64,000 nucleotides of DNA from NCBI RefSeq assembly GCF_014648495.1, contig NZ_BMRF01000008.1:62001-126000 (forward strand), given 5' to 3'. The translations under genes and the position numbers were made by a program. Of this stretch, positions 33,509-41,976 are shown piece after piece. Source of the stretch: Actinomadura cremea (lineage in GTDB: Bacteria; Actinomycetota; Actinomycetes; Streptosporangiales; Streptosporangiaceae). Below the pieces are notes generated by a model. That model saw only the letters and a list, made by a program, of their open reading frames with translations, made no database searches and had not been told where the DNA came from. How positions within the stretch are numbered: position 1 is the stretch's first letter; every line of letters starts with the position of its first letter.

Positions 33509-33549
33509 GTCTCAGCTCCTTAGCGGGGGGAGGACGCTTCGAACAGTGC

Positions 33550-33571
33550 ATTTGCTTGCAGTCGAGCAAAT
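33550..33571. promoter_or_regulatory. Inverted repeat ATTTGCT-N8-AGCAAAT
   Basis: Perfect 7-bp arms, 42 bp upstream of the receiver-phosphatase start codon and within an AT-richer patch. It is a candidate operator for the phosphatase/kinase/receiver operon. Confidence 0.45.
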
Positions 33572-33585
33572 ATTAGAGGCAGTCC

Positions 33586-33600
33586 GTGCAAGCCTTGCAC
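33586..33600. promoter_or_regulatory. Perfect palindrome GTGCAAG-C-CTTGCAC
   Basis: A 15-bp perfect palindrome between the divergent signalling operon and the ECF sigma gene, 14 bp from the inverted repeat at 33550-33571. It is a candidate operator for either direction. Confidence 0.5.
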
Positions 33601-33713
33601 CTCCCATGGCGGAACTGCCCATCGTGCCGGGGAATCTCGACCCCGCGGTAACGATGACCTTGCCCGTGCCACTACCTCGTGACGGAACACACTGGCGGAC
33701 GGAGGAGCACACG

Positions 33714-34334
33714 GTGGCGGACGAAGCCCCCGATGAACAGGCCGCCGATCGGCATGCCGACGACCAGCGGCGCTTCACCGCGATGTACGACGCGTGCCGG
33801 CAGCGCGTGTGGGCGTACGCGGCGAGCCGCGCCGGCCGGCAGGTCGCGGACGAGGTGGTGAGCGAGACCTTCACGGTGGCGTGGCGCCGCCTGGCCGACG
33901 TGCCCGACCCGCCGCTGCCGTGGCTGCTCGGCGTCGCGCGGAACGTCCTGCGCGCCGACCACCGCGCCGAGACCCGGCGCACGGCGTTCGTTGCCGAGGC
34001 GGCGCGCCGCGCGCCGCGCCCCGGCGGCGACGTCGCGGACGAGGTGGCCGAGCGCCTTGCGGTGCTCCGCGCGATGGCCGCGCTGCCGGAGGGCGACCGG
34101 GAGATTCTCATCCTGGTCGCCTGGCAGGGACTGGCGCCGCGGGACGCCGCCCGCGTCGTGGGCTGCTCGGCCACGGCGCTGCGGGTGCGGCTGCACCGGG
34201 CGCGGCGCCGCCTCGTCCGGGCGGTCGAGGAAGGCGCCGAACAGGGCGGCGCGGACCCGGACCGGGCGGGGCCCGGCGCCGCCGCGGCGGCGGAGCGTCC
34301 ACGGGTGGGAATCATGAGGGAGGAACTGTCATGA
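33714..34334 (+). CDS. ECF-type RNA polymerase sigma factor
   Basis: A 206-residue sigma-70 family protein with region 2 (FTAMYDACRQRVWAYAASRA, then EVVSETFTVAWRRL and PWLLGVARNVLRADHRAE) and region 4 (LPEGDREILILVAWQGLAPR, ARVVGCSATALRVRLHRARR). GTG 33714 is chosen because GGAGGAG stands 8 nt upstream; ATG 33654 is an in-frame alternative. The stop overlaps the start of the CU044_5270 family gene, the usual partner of this sigma group, which probably acts as a membrane-anchored regulator or anti-sigma factor. Confidence 0.93.
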   Translation: MADEAPDEQAADRHADDQRRFTAMYDACRQRVWAYAASRAGRQVADEVVSETFTVAWRRLADVPDPPLPWLLGVARNVLRADHRAETRRTAFVAEAARRAPRPGGDVADEVAERLAVLRAMAALPEGDREILILVAWQGLAPRDAARVVGCSATALRVRLHRARRRLVRAVEEGAEQGGADPDRAGPGAAAAAERPRVGIMREELS

Positions 34335-35506
34335 GGGACGTACTGCGGACGCTGCGCGAGGCGCGCCCCGCCGAGCTGGACCCGGACGCGCCGGTCGCCC
34401 CGGACGTCCGGGGCGCCGAACTGGCGCGGGCGATGGCGGAACGGCCGTCCGGGCGGGAGGCGCGGTCCGGACGGGACGCGCGGGAGCCGCGGCCGAGGCC
34501 CGGACGGCTGCGGCCGGTGTGGGGGCTGGGCCTCGCCGGTGCGGCGGCCGCCGCCGCGCTGGTCGTGGTGAACCTGCCCGCGGCGGACGAGCCGGGCCCG
34601 GGGACGTCCGCGGGCGGGACGCCCGTGCGGGCGCTCGACGCCGGGACGGTGCTGCTCGCCGCCGCCGAGAAGACGGAGCGGCGGCCCGCCGGGACGGGCG
34701 CGTTCTGGTACGTGGAGAAGATCGACTCCGCGTCCTACCAGGTGGGCGAGCCCGGTGCGCGCTACACGGTCATCGACGGCTCGCGGCACGAGTCCTGGAC
34801 GCCCCGGGAGCCGGGCGGCCGGACGTGGGCACGGCAGCAGCGGCTCGGGGTGCGGGCGGCGACCATGGCGGACGCGGCGGCCTGGCAACGCGCGGGATCG
34901 CCGTCCACGTTCGAGCTGGAGGTGCCCGCGGCGCCCGCTGCGGGGGCGAAGCTCAAGCCGATGCGGGTGACGACCGCGCCCGGCCCGGTGGAGACGTCCA
35001 GCACGCCGCTCGTCGACGGGGACAAGGTGTTCTGGCTCGGCCGCAACGTGACGATGGCCGACCTGCGCGCGCTGCCCGACGACCCGGCGAAGCTCAAGGC
35101 CGAACTGCTGCGCTGGTACGAGGGGCACGACCCGGAGTCGGAGAGCCTGCCGATGGCCGCGGACGCCTGGCTGTACCGCACGTCCGTGGGGCTGGTGACG
35201 GACATGCCCGTCACGCCGAAGGTGCGGGCGGCCGCGTTCCGGATGCTGGCCGGGCTGGCGTCGGTCGAGGGCGTGGGCGAGGTCGTGGACTCGCGGCAGC
35301 GGACGGGCGACGCGGTCGCGTTCGACGAGAAGACGCCCCTCGGGACGGTGCGGAGCCGGCTCGTCATCGACCCCGCGACCGGACGGGCGCTGGCGGACGA
35401 GCGGGTCCTGCTGGAGCCGGCGCCGGGGGTGGACCGGCCCGCCGGAACGGTGCTGAGTTCCGCCGCCGTGACGGCGATGGAATGGACGGACTCGGCACCG
35501 CGCTGA
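34331..35506 (+). CDS. CU044_5270 family membrane protein, sigma-factor partner
   Basis: A 391-residue protein with a cytoplasmic N-terminus (MRDVLRTLREARPAELDPDA), one membrane helix (about residues 60-80; GLAGAAAAAALVVVNL) and a large extracytoplasmic domain with FWYVEKIDSASYQVG, FWLGRNVTMADLRALPDDPA and RMLAGLASVEGVGEVVDSRQ, which mark the CU044_5270 family. Such proteins are almost always encoded directly after an ECF sigma factor. A role as membrane-bound anti-sigma factor or sensor is inferred from this pairing and topology, not shown. ATGA overlap with the sigma gene. Confidence 0.87.
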   Translation: MRDVLRTLREARPAELDPDAPVAPDVRGAELARAMAERPSGREARSGRDAREPRPRPGRLRPVWGLGLAGAAAAAALVVVNLPAADEPGPGTSAGGTPVRALDAGTVLLAAAEKTERRPAGTGAFWYVEKIDSASYQVGEPGARYTVIDGSRHESWTPREPGGRTWARQQRLGVRAATMADAAAWQRAGSPSTFELEVPAAPAAGAKLKPMRVTTAPGPVETSSTPLVDGDKVFWLGRNVTMADLRALPDDPAKLKAELLRWYEGHDPESESLPMAADAWLYRTSVGLVTDMPVTPKVRAAAFRMLAGLASVEGVGEVVDSRQRTGDAVAFDEKTPLGTVRSRLVIDPATGRALADERVLLEPAPGVDRPAGTVLSSAAVTAMEWTDSAPR

Positions 35507-35579
35507 TCCGTTACGGGCATCGGTAATCGCAGGGGCGGTGCCATGGCCTCGGCGGGCCGGGCGCCGTCCCTTCGCGAAG

Positions 35580-35616
35580 CCGATCACGCGTCCGACTCGC
35601 GCGGCTGCGTGATCGG
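35580..35616. terminator. Hairpin between convergent genes
   Basis: CCGATCACGC and its exact complement form a 10-bp stem with a 17-nt loop, between the CU044_5270 gene and the convergent small gene at 35624. Confidence 0.5.
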
Positions 35617-35623
35617 TACGTGA

Positions 35624-35959
35624 TCAGGCGCTCTTCGGGGTCCGAGTCGGGGTTCGGGCGGGATGCCGGGCGGCTTTCTGCGCGGTCCTGCGCTGGGCCG
35701 CGACGGCGCGCGCGCGGTTCAGGCTTTCCCTGACCTTGGCGGCGCCGCGGGTGGCGGTTGCGGTGTCGCGGACGCGTCCGGCGTAAACCGCGAGCACCTC
35801 CGAGACCGGGGGAGGCTGCCATTCCTCCTTGGGGACGACGGGAAGGAGCGAGTGGGTCGGGAGTGCGAGGCCGGTGTCGGTATTGGCGGGCACGGGGACG
35901 AGCGCGAGATGTGATCGGCAGTGCGGGCACTGCGCCCCGGGATGGGTGTCTCTGCTCAT
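35624..35959 (-). CDS. Small zinc-ribbon-like hypothetical protein
   Basis: A 111-residue protein that I do not recognise. The N-terminus has a CPHC pair (HPGAQCPHCRSHLALV), half of a zinc ribbon; no second cysteine pair follows. The middle is proline-rich (PKEEWQPPPVSEVLAVYAG) and the C-terminal half is basic with many Arg, Ala and Thr residues, suggesting nucleic-acid contact. ATG 35959 is preferred over a TTG 30 bp upstream. It stands alone between an ECF operon and ppk. It is probably a real gene, but the evidence is only the frame, the start and the biased composition. Confidence 0.55.
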   Translation of the reverse strand: MSRDTHPGAQCPHCRSHLALVPVPANTDTGLALPTHSLLPVVPKEEWQPPPVSEVLAVYAGRVRDTATATRGAAKVRESLNRARAVAAQRRTAQKAARHPARTPTRTPKSA

Positions 35960-36175
35960 AACAAGAATGATTACCCAAGGGTCTGACAAAACGGCACTCT
36001 TATTTAGCGGAGACCTGGGACGGTCCAGGGACGGGCCCGGTGCCCGCTCGTCGCGGGCGGTGTCCGTCCGGCGCGTGAAGGGGGCTTCACGTTGCGCATC
36101 GGCGGCCGGGCGGCGGAGTGATCAACGGGAACCGCGGGCACGATCCACGGTGTCCGACTCTTCGGTGCCCCGTTC

Positions 36176-36197
36176 GTTCGACAGCCGTTCACCTTGG
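36176..36197 (+). promoter_or_regulatory. PHO-box-like direct repeat upstream of ppk
   Basis: GTTCGACAGCC and GTTCACCTTGG are two adjacent 11-bp units starting with GTTC, as in the PhoP binding sites of streptomycetes (11-bp direct repeats around GTTCACC). The ATG of ppk is 18 bp downstream. ppk is known to be PhoP-controlled in streptomycetes. Confidence 0.5.
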
Positions 36198-36214
36198 TCA
36201 GGGAAAATAAGAAC

Positions 36215-38299
36215 ATGACCGTCAACCCAGGACACATCCCCCGTACCGGCGAAGCGCTGCCCGAGGACCGCTTCCTCGACCGGGAGGAGAGCTGGCTCCG
36301 CTTCAACCAGCGCGTTCTGGAACTCGCGGAGGACCCGACCCTCCCGCTGCTGGAGCGCGTCCGGTTCCTGTCGATCTTCTCCAGCAATCTCGACGAGTTC
36401 TTCATGGTGCGGGTCGCCGGCCTCGCCCGCCGCATGGCGACCGGCCTGGCCGTGCAGTCGGCCAGCGGACGGCAGCCGCGCGAGGTGCTGGAGCGCACCG
36501 GGACGGTCGCGCACGAGCTGATGCTGCGGCACGCCGCCTGCTTCCGCGACGAGATCCGCCCCGCCCTCGGCAAGGAGGGCATCGACCTCCTGCGCTGGGA
36601 CGAGCTGGCGGAGACCGAGCAGGAGCGGCTGCGGAGGTTCTTCCGCGACCGCATATACCCCGTCCTGACGCCGCTGGTCGTCGACTCCGCGCACCCGTTC
36701 CCGTACATCTCGGGCCTGTCGCTCAACCTGGCCGTGATCGTCCGCGACCCGGAGACCGACGCGACGATGTTCGCGCGCGTGAAGGTCCCGCCGCTGCTGC
36801 CGCGCTTCATCGAGGCGTCCCCCGACCGGTTCACCCCGCTCGAGGACGTCATCGCCGCGCACCTCGGGCAGCTGTTCGTCGGCATGGAGGTCGTCGAGCA
36901 CCACGCGTTCCGCGTCACCCGCAACCAGGACCTCGAGATCGACGAGGACATCAGCGAGGGCCTGCTGCAGGCCCTCGAGCGGGAGCTGCTGCGGCGCCGG
37001 TTCGGCCCCGTCGTCCGGCTGGAGGTCGAGGAGTCGATCTCCACGGGCGTCCTGGAGCTGCTGACGACGGAGCTGGCGATCGAGGAGGGGCAGATCTACC
37101 GGGTGGTCGGGCCGCTCGACCTCGGCGGGCTCGGCGCCATCGCCGACCTCGACCGCCCCGACCTGAAGTACTCGCCGTTCGTCCCGTCGAAGGCCGCGGT
37201 CCCCGAGGACGCGAGCATCTTCGGCGCGATCCGCGAACGGGACGTGCTCGTCCAGCACCCGTACGACTCGTTCACGACCACCGTGCAGCGGCTCATCGAG
37301 GACGCCGCCGCCGACCCCCGCGTCCTGGCGATCAAGCAGACGCTGTACCGGACGAGCGGCGACTCGCCGGTCGTGGACGCGCTGATGAGCGCGGCCGAGG
37401 CCGGCAAGCAGGTCGTTGTGGTGGTGGAGCTGAAGGCCCGGTTCGACGAGCGCGCCAACATCGCGTGGGCGCGCAAGCTGGAGACCGCCGGCTGCCACGT
37501 CGTCTACGGGTTCGTCGGGCTGAAGACGCACTGCAAGCTCGCGCTCGTCGTCCGGCAGGACACCGACGGCGCGCTGCGCCGCTACTGCCACATCGGCACC
37601 GGCAACTACCACCCGAAGACGGCCCGCCTCTACGAGGACTTCGGGCTGCTGACCGCCGACCCGGAGGTCGGCGAGGACGTCAGCGCCCTGTTCAACCACC
37701 TCACCGGCTACTCGCGGCAGGGCTCCTACCACCGGCTGCTCGTCGCCCCGCACAGCCTGCGGTCCGGGCTCGTCCAGCGCGTCGAGCACGAGATCGACAA
37801 CCACCGGAGCGGGCATCCCGCGCGGGTGCGGATCAAGTGCAACTCGCTCGTCGACGAGGTCCTGATCGACGCCCTGTACCGGGCGTCGCGCGCGGGCGTC
37901 CCGGTCGACGTGTGGGTGCGCGGCATATGCGCGCTGCGGCCCGGGGTTCCGGGGCTGTCGGAGACGATCCGCGTCCGCAGCGTCCTCGGCCGGTTCCTGG
38001 AGCACTCGCGCGTCTTCGCGTTCGACAACGGCGGCGACCCCGAGGTGTGGATCGGCAGCGCCGACCTCATGCACCGCAACCTCGACCGCCGCGTCGAGGC
38101 CCTCGTCACCGTCACCGACCGGGCGCAGCGCGACCGGCTGATCGAGCTGCTCGACATGGCGATGGACGAAGGCGCGCATGCCTGGTGCCTGGACGGGGAC
38201 GGCACCTGGATGCGCAACACGCCGCCGCCCGGCGAGACGCTCCGGGACATCCAGACGCATCTCGTGCGGAGCCGTCGCTGGAGGACCGTCGATGGATGA
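36215..38299 (+). CDS. ppk: Polyphosphate kinase 1
   Basis: A 694-residue PPK1 that polymerises the gamma-phosphate of ATP into polyphosphate and back. The N-terminal domain starts with [20 protein letters not shown] and [20 protein letters not shown]; the catalytic PLD-like domains contain [14 protein letters not shown] and [20 protein letters not shown], where His459 should be the phosphorylated histidine. Length is typical. ATG 36215 with GGGAA upstream is preferred over TTG 36194. It overlaps the Nudix gene by 8 bp, the same order as ppk-mutT1 in mycobacteria, and faces a CYTH-CHAD gene, giving a polyphosphate-metabolism cluster. Confidence 0.96.
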   Translation: MTVNPGHIPRTGEALPEDRFLDREESWLRFNQRVLELAEDPTLPLLERVRFLSIFSSNLDEFFMVRVAGLARRMATGLAVQSASGRQPREVLERTGTVAHELMLRHAACFRDEIRPALGKEGIDLLRWDELAETEQERLRRFFRDRIYPVLTPLVVDSAHPFPYISGLSLNLAVIVRDPETDATMFARVKVPPLLPRFIEASPDRFTPLEDVIAAHLGQLFVGMEVVEHHAFRVTRNQDLEIDEDISEGLLQALERELLRRRFGPVVRLEVEESISTGVLELLTTELAIEEGQIYRVVGPLDLGGLGAIADLDRPDLKYSPFVPSKAAVPEDASIFGAIRERDVLVQHPYDSFTTTVQRLIEDAAADPRVLAIKQTLYRTSGDSPVVDALMSAAEAGKQVVVVVELKARFDERANIAWARKLETAGCHVVYGFVGLKTHCKLALVVRQDTDGALRRYCHIGTGNYHPKTARLYEDFGLLTADPEVGEDVSALFNHLTGYSRQGSYHRLLVAPHSLRSGLVQRVEHEIDNHRSGHPARVRIKCNSLVDEVLIDALYRASRAGVPVDVWVRGICALRPGVPGLSETIRVRSVLGRFLEHSRVFAFDNGGDPEVWIGSADLMHRNLDRRVEALVTVTDRAQRDRLIELLDMAMDEGAHAWCLDGDGTWMRNTPPPGETLRDIQTHLVRSRRWRTVDG

Positions 38300-39170
38300 G
38301 GACACCCGCCCGCCGAGCATTCACGCCGCCGGAGCCCTTCTGTGGCGCGACGGCCCGGAGTTCGCCGTGATCCACCGCCCCCGCTACGACGACTGGTCGC
38401 TGCCGAAGGGGAAGGTCGACCCCGGCGAGCACGTGCTGGGCGCCGCCGTCCGCGAGGTCGAGGAGGAGACCGGGATCGTTCCCCGGCTCGGCCGCCGCCT
38501 CCCGACCTGCACCTACGCGCTCGGCGACCGGACGAAGCGGGTCGACTGGTGGGCGGCCCGCCCGGTCGCCGAGGCCGCGTTCGTCCCGAACGACGAGGTC
38601 GACCGGATCGAGTGGCTGCCCGCCGACCGGGCCGCCGGCCGGCTGTCCTACCGGCACGACGTCGAGCTGCTCGAGGAGTTCGTCGCCGGTCCCCTGGACA
38701 CCTGGCCGCTGGTGATCCTGCGGCACGGCGACGCCGGCGCGAAGGAGGAGTGGCGGGACGCCGACGAGCTGCGGCCGCTCGACGCCGCGGGGCGCGCCGA
38801 GGCCGCCCGCCTGCCGCCGCTGCTGTCGTCGTTCGGGCCGCTCCGGCTGGTCGGCTCGGCGACCGCCCGCTGCGTCGAGACCGTCCTGCCGCACGCCCGC
38901 CGCACCCGCACGCCCGTCACGACCGACGGCGCGTTCACCGTCGGCGAGACGGGTCCCGGGCAGGCCGTCGAACGCCTCCTCGAACTCGTCGCGGACGGCG
39001 TCCCGACGCTCGTCTGCACGCACGGCGAGGTCGTCGAGGAGCTGGTCACCGGGCTGTGCCGGGAGCTCGGCGAGAAGGTCCCCGACGACCCGTGCCTCGC
39101 CAAGGGCGAGTTCTGGGTCGCGCACATCGCCGGGGACGCGATGCCCGCGCTGGAGCGGCACGCCCCCTGA
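38292..39170 (+). CDS. mutT1: Nudix hydrolase with histidine phosphatase domain (MutT1-like)
   Basis: A 292-residue two-domain protein. Residues 1-130 are a Nudix domain with the full Nudix box at residues 40-62 (GKVDPGE, then [12 protein letters not shown]). Residues 138-292 are a histidine-phosphatase domain with the catalytic RHG at 144-146 and a later TCTHGE histidine. This fusion matches mycobacterial MutT1, which removes 8-oxo-dGTP and diadenosine polyphosphates. The second ppk-to-mutT1 overlap (8 bp) confirms an operon. Both ATGs at 38292 and 38296 were considered; only 38292 is in frame. Confidence 0.93.
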   Translation: MDEDTRPPSIHAAGALLWRDGPEFAVIHRPRYDDWSLPKGKVDPGEHVLGAAVREVEEETGIVPRLGRRLPTCTYALGDRTKRVDWWAARPVAEAAFVPNDEVDRIEWLPADRAAGRLSYRHDVELLEEFVAGPLDTWPLVILRHGDAGAKEEWRDADELRPLDAAGRAEAARLPPLLSSFGPLRLVGSATARCVETVLPHARRTRTPVTTDGAFTVGETGPGQAVERLLELVADGVPTLVCTHGEVVEELVTGLCRELGEKVPDDPCLAKGEFWVAHIAGDAMPALERHAP

Positions 39171-39186
39171 GCCGTCCCGGCGGCCG

Positions 39187-40680
39187 TCAGAAGGACGGCC
39201 CCAGGGTGCGCGACCAGGTCACGGCGAGCCGGTCGCGGGCGGTGCCCGCGCGGCACTCCTCGCGGCCGTACAGGACGCCGAGCGCGAAGGCGTCCTGCGG
39301 CGTCCTGGCGCGCCCCCTGACGGCCTCCAGGTGCCCCATGGCGATCACGGCGTCCTGGTGCTCCCCGAGCACCTCCTGGATGCGCTTGGCGTCCTTGGCG
39401 ACCCGCTTCGCCGCCGCGCCCAGCACGGGCGTCGCCAGCTCCGCCGCGTAGCGCGCGCGCTTGGCCGCCTTGCGCGTCTCGTGGCGCGCGAAGTCCGGGT
39501 CGTCCACCACCTCGATCGTCCGGTACTGGGCCGCCATCCGCTCCCACACCCGCGAGACCAGCACCGGCAACTCCTTGCGCGCCTTGCGGTCCGCGCGCTC
39601 GCCCAGCGGCGGGTCGGCGATCAGCCCGTCGAGCGCGTCGAGCAGCTCGAAGTACCAGGCCTCCTTCAGCGCCAGGTTCATCCGCCGGTACGCGCCGCGC
39701 TCCCGCCGCGCGAGGTCGTCCCGCAGGAACGGCGGACCGTCCGCGAACCGCATGCGCAGCACCTCCAGGTCGCGGACCTCGCCCAGCACCGCCGCGAGCC
39801 GGCGCAGCTCCGCCTGCACCGGCTCGGTCCGCGCCGGGTCGAGCACGGGCCGGTACGCCTGCAGCGTGCTGCGCAGCCGCCGCGTCGCCACCCGCATCCG
39901 GTGGACGGCGTCGTCCTCGCCCTGCCGCGCCCGCGGGTCGAACTCGATCAGGCTCTCCAGCTGCGCGGCGAGGTAGCCCAGCACCGCGTCGCCCGCCGTC
40001 ACCGCCGGCAGCTTGCCGTTGGCGGTCAGCTCCCGCAGCCGCGCCCGCGTCGCGGCCCGCGCCGTCGCGCCCGGCGCCGCCGGCACGGCCTCGCCGAGCA
40101 GCCGGCCGAGCTTCGACGACGACTTCGCCCGCCGCGCGCCCGCCTTCCGCAGCCGCTTGCCCGCCGCCTTCAGCAGGTCCGTCCCGCCGGCGCCGAGCTC
40201 GACCTCGATCTCCCGCCACCGGCGCGGCTCGTCCCCGGCCTCCCGGTACGCCGTCACGAGATCGTCGGCGACCTCGGCGAGGGCCGTGCCGTCGGCGTCC
40301 CGCAGGACCACGACCGTCCGGCGGGTCTGCAGCGTCGCGACGGGGGCCGGTTCGGCGCCGCGCGTGTGGACGGCGACGAGCCCGGCGAGCCGCGCCGGGA
40401 CGACGCGCGGACGGCCCAGCGGCGCGCGGTGCTCCTGCTTGCCGTCGGGTCCCGCCGGGATTTTCAGGTGCCAGCCGGAGTCGTCGCCGCCGCGGCGCCG
40501 CCGCAGCGTGATCCCGTGCGCGGCGAGCCGCAGGTCGGGGGTGTCGAAGTAGGTCGCGTGCAGCTCGTGGACGCGCGGCTCCGCGGCCGCCGAGACCCCC
40601 GGGAGATCGTCCAGTGCCGGGAGCACGAACCCCTCTTCGGCGTCGTACTTCTGCTCGATCTCCAGGTGCCGGTCGGCCAC
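39187..40680 (-). CDS. CYTH and CHAD domain protein
   Basis: A 497-residue protein with an N-terminal CYTH triphosphatase-tunnel domain (about residues 1-200; LEIEQKYD is the signature, and alternating charged residues such as ITLRRRRGG and WREIEVELG line the tunnel) and a C-terminal CHAD domain (about 215-490; VHRMRVATRRLRSTLQAY, FARHETRKAAKRARYAAEL) rich in histidine and basic residues. CHAD domains bind polyphosphate and can direct proteins to polyphosphate granules; CYTH can hydrolyse tripolyphosphate. Being convergent with ppk-mutT1 fits that role. The GTG start at 40678-40680 has AGGAGGG 6 nt upstream. Confidence 0.92.
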   Translation of the reverse strand: MADRHLEIEQKYDAEEGFVLPALDDLPGVSAAAEPRVHELHATYFDTPDLRLAAHGITLRRRRGGDDSGWHLKIPAGPDGKQEHRAPLGRPRVVPARLAGLVAVHTRGAEPAPVATLQTRRTVVVLRDADGTALAEVADDLVTAYREAGDEPRRWREIEVELGAGGTDLLKAAGKRLRKAGARRAKSSSKLGRLLGEAVPAAPGATARAATRARLRELTANGKLPAVTAGDAVLGYLAAQLESLIEFDPRARQGEDDAVHRMRVATRRLRSTLQAYRPVLDPARTEPVQAELRRLAAVLGEVRDLEVLRMRFADGPPFLRDDLARRERGAYRRMNLALKEAWYFELLDALDGLIADPPLGERADRKARKELPVLVSRVWERMAAQYRTIEVVDDPDFARHETRKAAKRARYAAELATPVLGAAAKRVAKDAKRIQEVLGEHQDAVIAMGHLEAVRGRARTPQDAFALGVLYGREECRAGTARDRLAVTWSRTLGPSF

Positions 40681-40707
40681 GGTGCGCCCTCCTACCACGG
40701 GTTGAAG

Positions 40708-40732
40708 TCCACGTGACCAGCATTCCACGTGA
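40708..40732. promoter_or_regulatory. Direct repeat TCCACGTGA upstream of the CYTH-CHAD gene
   Basis: TCCACGTGA occurs at 40708-40716 and 40724-40732, 16 bp apart, each holding the palindrome CACGTG. The pair begins 28 bp upstream of the CYTH-CHAD start codon. The rest of the 233-bp gap to 40914 shows no supported gene. Confidence 0.4.
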
Positions 40733-40913
40733 AGATGAACAGGGATAGAACGCGCGTCAGTGGCGGTGGGCCGTGCAGGTGAGGTAGCGCTCGTCCTCGC
40801 CCCGGCACCGGCTCTCGCGGTGCCCCCGGGGCCGGCGGCCGGGCACCCGCGTCGCGCGTCCCGCCGACCGGCCCCCTTGGCAGGACACCGGGACGCGTGC
40901 GAAGAATGGGGCC

Positions 40914-41324
40914 ATGGATGCGGACGAGCTTTACCGGCGCTGGCTGTTCGACGCGTGGTCGGGCGACTACGGCGTCCTCGACGAGATCATGGCGCCGGAC
41001 TTCACGGGGCACTGGCCCGCGATGGAGGTGCGCGGGCGGAAGGAGGCGGCCGACCAGATCCGGCACTCGCGCCACCTGTTCACCGACATCGTGAACACGC
41101 TGGACGTCGGGCCCGTGGTGGGCGGCGACATCGTCGCGGCGCGGTGGACGTTCCACGGGACCTACCAGGGCGGTGTGCCCGGCGCGACGGTCTCGCCCGG
41201 GACGCGCGTGTCGTTCGTCGGGCAGGACATGTTCCGGGTCGAGGGCGGGCGGCTCGCCGAGTACTGGGTGGTGTCCGACGGTGTGGGGCTGATGACGGCC
41301 CTGGGAGCCTTCGGCGACTCCTGA
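40914..41324 (+). CDS. SnoaL-like ester-cyclase-family protein
   Basis: A 136-residue NTF2-fold protein: ELYRRWLFDAWSGDYGVLDE, IMAPDFTGHWP and GQDMFRVEGGRLAEYWVVSD follow the SnoaL/ester-cyclase pattern. The fold covers polyketide cyclases, hydroxylases and many unassigned enzymes. No polyketide genes are nearby, so a cyclase role is unlikely and the name only reflects the fold. It stands alone; the next gene starts 46 bp downstream. Confidence 0.8.
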   Translation: MDADELYRRWLFDAWSGDYGVLDEIMAPDFTGHWPAMEVRGRKEAADQIRHSRHLFTDIVNTLDVGPVVGGDIVAARWTFHGTYQGGVPGATVSPGTRVSFVGQDMFRVEGGRLAEYWVVSDGVGLMTALGAFGDS

Positions 41325-41370
41325 CCGTTGAGGATCGGTAGTGTCTGATACGACCGATCGAGGGAGTGTG

Positions 41371-41853
41371 ATGTCCGGCAAGCGGACGCCCCTGACCTAC
41401 GTGCCCCCGGAGGTCGGGACGCGCGTCGTGGAGCAGCTCACCAAGGGGTCGGTGGTCAAGGCGGTCGCCGAGGTGCGCCAGGCCACCGGCTGGGACCTCG
41501 TGTCCGCCAAGCGGTACGTGGACGCGCTGCGCCTCGAGTGGATGGGCGCGCGGGTGCCCGTCGAGCTGGAGGAGAGGCTCCGCGCGCTGCTCGTGGCCGG
41601 ACGGGCGCCGGACGCGGTGAAGGCCGCCCGCAAGGAGGCGGGCCTCGGGCGGAGCGAGGCCAAGGACTTCGTGAAGGCGCTGCAGGGCGGCTGGCGGCGC
41701 GGGCGGGCCACCGTGGGGAACGACGGCACGCTGGCGGAGCGCGCGCGGGAGTTCGTCGACGCGGACGACCGCGCGTCGGCCGTCGGGCTGGTGCGGTCGG
41801 AGACGGGGATGAACGCCGAGGAGGCCGGGCGCTTCGTGGACGCGCTCGACTGA
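41371..41853 (+). CDS. Protein of three ribosomal-L12-like helix-hairpin repeats
   Basis: A 160-residue protein made largely of three copies of a segment of about 25 residues: residues 29-53 (VVKAVAEVRQATGWDLVSAK), 81-104 (DAVKAARKEAGLGRSEAKDF) and 136-159 (SAVGLVRSETGMNAEEAGRF). Each resembles the KAVREATGLGLKEAKDLV motif of the L7/L12 C-terminal domain, which contacts translation factors. There is no L12 N-terminal dimerisation domain. The first two copies lie in a basic half. ATG 41371 with GGGAG upstream is preferred over GTG 41341. A hairpin directly after the stop is a likely terminator. The function is unknown. Confidence 0.75.
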   Translation: MSGKRTPLTYVPPEVGTRVVEQLTKGSVVKAVAEVRQATGWDLVSAKRYVDALRLEWMGARVPVELEERLRALLVAGRAPDAVKAARKEAGLGRSEAKDFVKALQGGWRRGRATVGNDGTLAERAREFVDADDRASAVGLVRSETGMNAEEAGRFVDALD

Positions 41854-41874
41854 CCGGCCCGCCGGTGGCCGGTC
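41852..41874 (+). terminator. Hairpin overlapping the stop of the L12-like gene
   Basis: GACCGGCC and GGCCGGTC form an 8-bp stem with a 7-nt loop, starting inside the TGA stop codon. Confidence 0.55.
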
Positions 41875-41976
41875 CCGGCCTCCGGCCAGTTCTATGACTG
41901 ATTAGTCCGGTTGACCTGGGAGGTCGGCGATGGCTTAATATCCAGTATTCCGACTTATCAAGTAGGGAAGGTGGCC

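Noticed and set aside
40757-40915. A 52-codon minus-strand frame ending in CTAHRH
   Set aside because: It starts inside the ester-cyclase start codon region, has no ribosome binding site and is mostly arginine, glycine and proline as expected from random GC-rich DNA.
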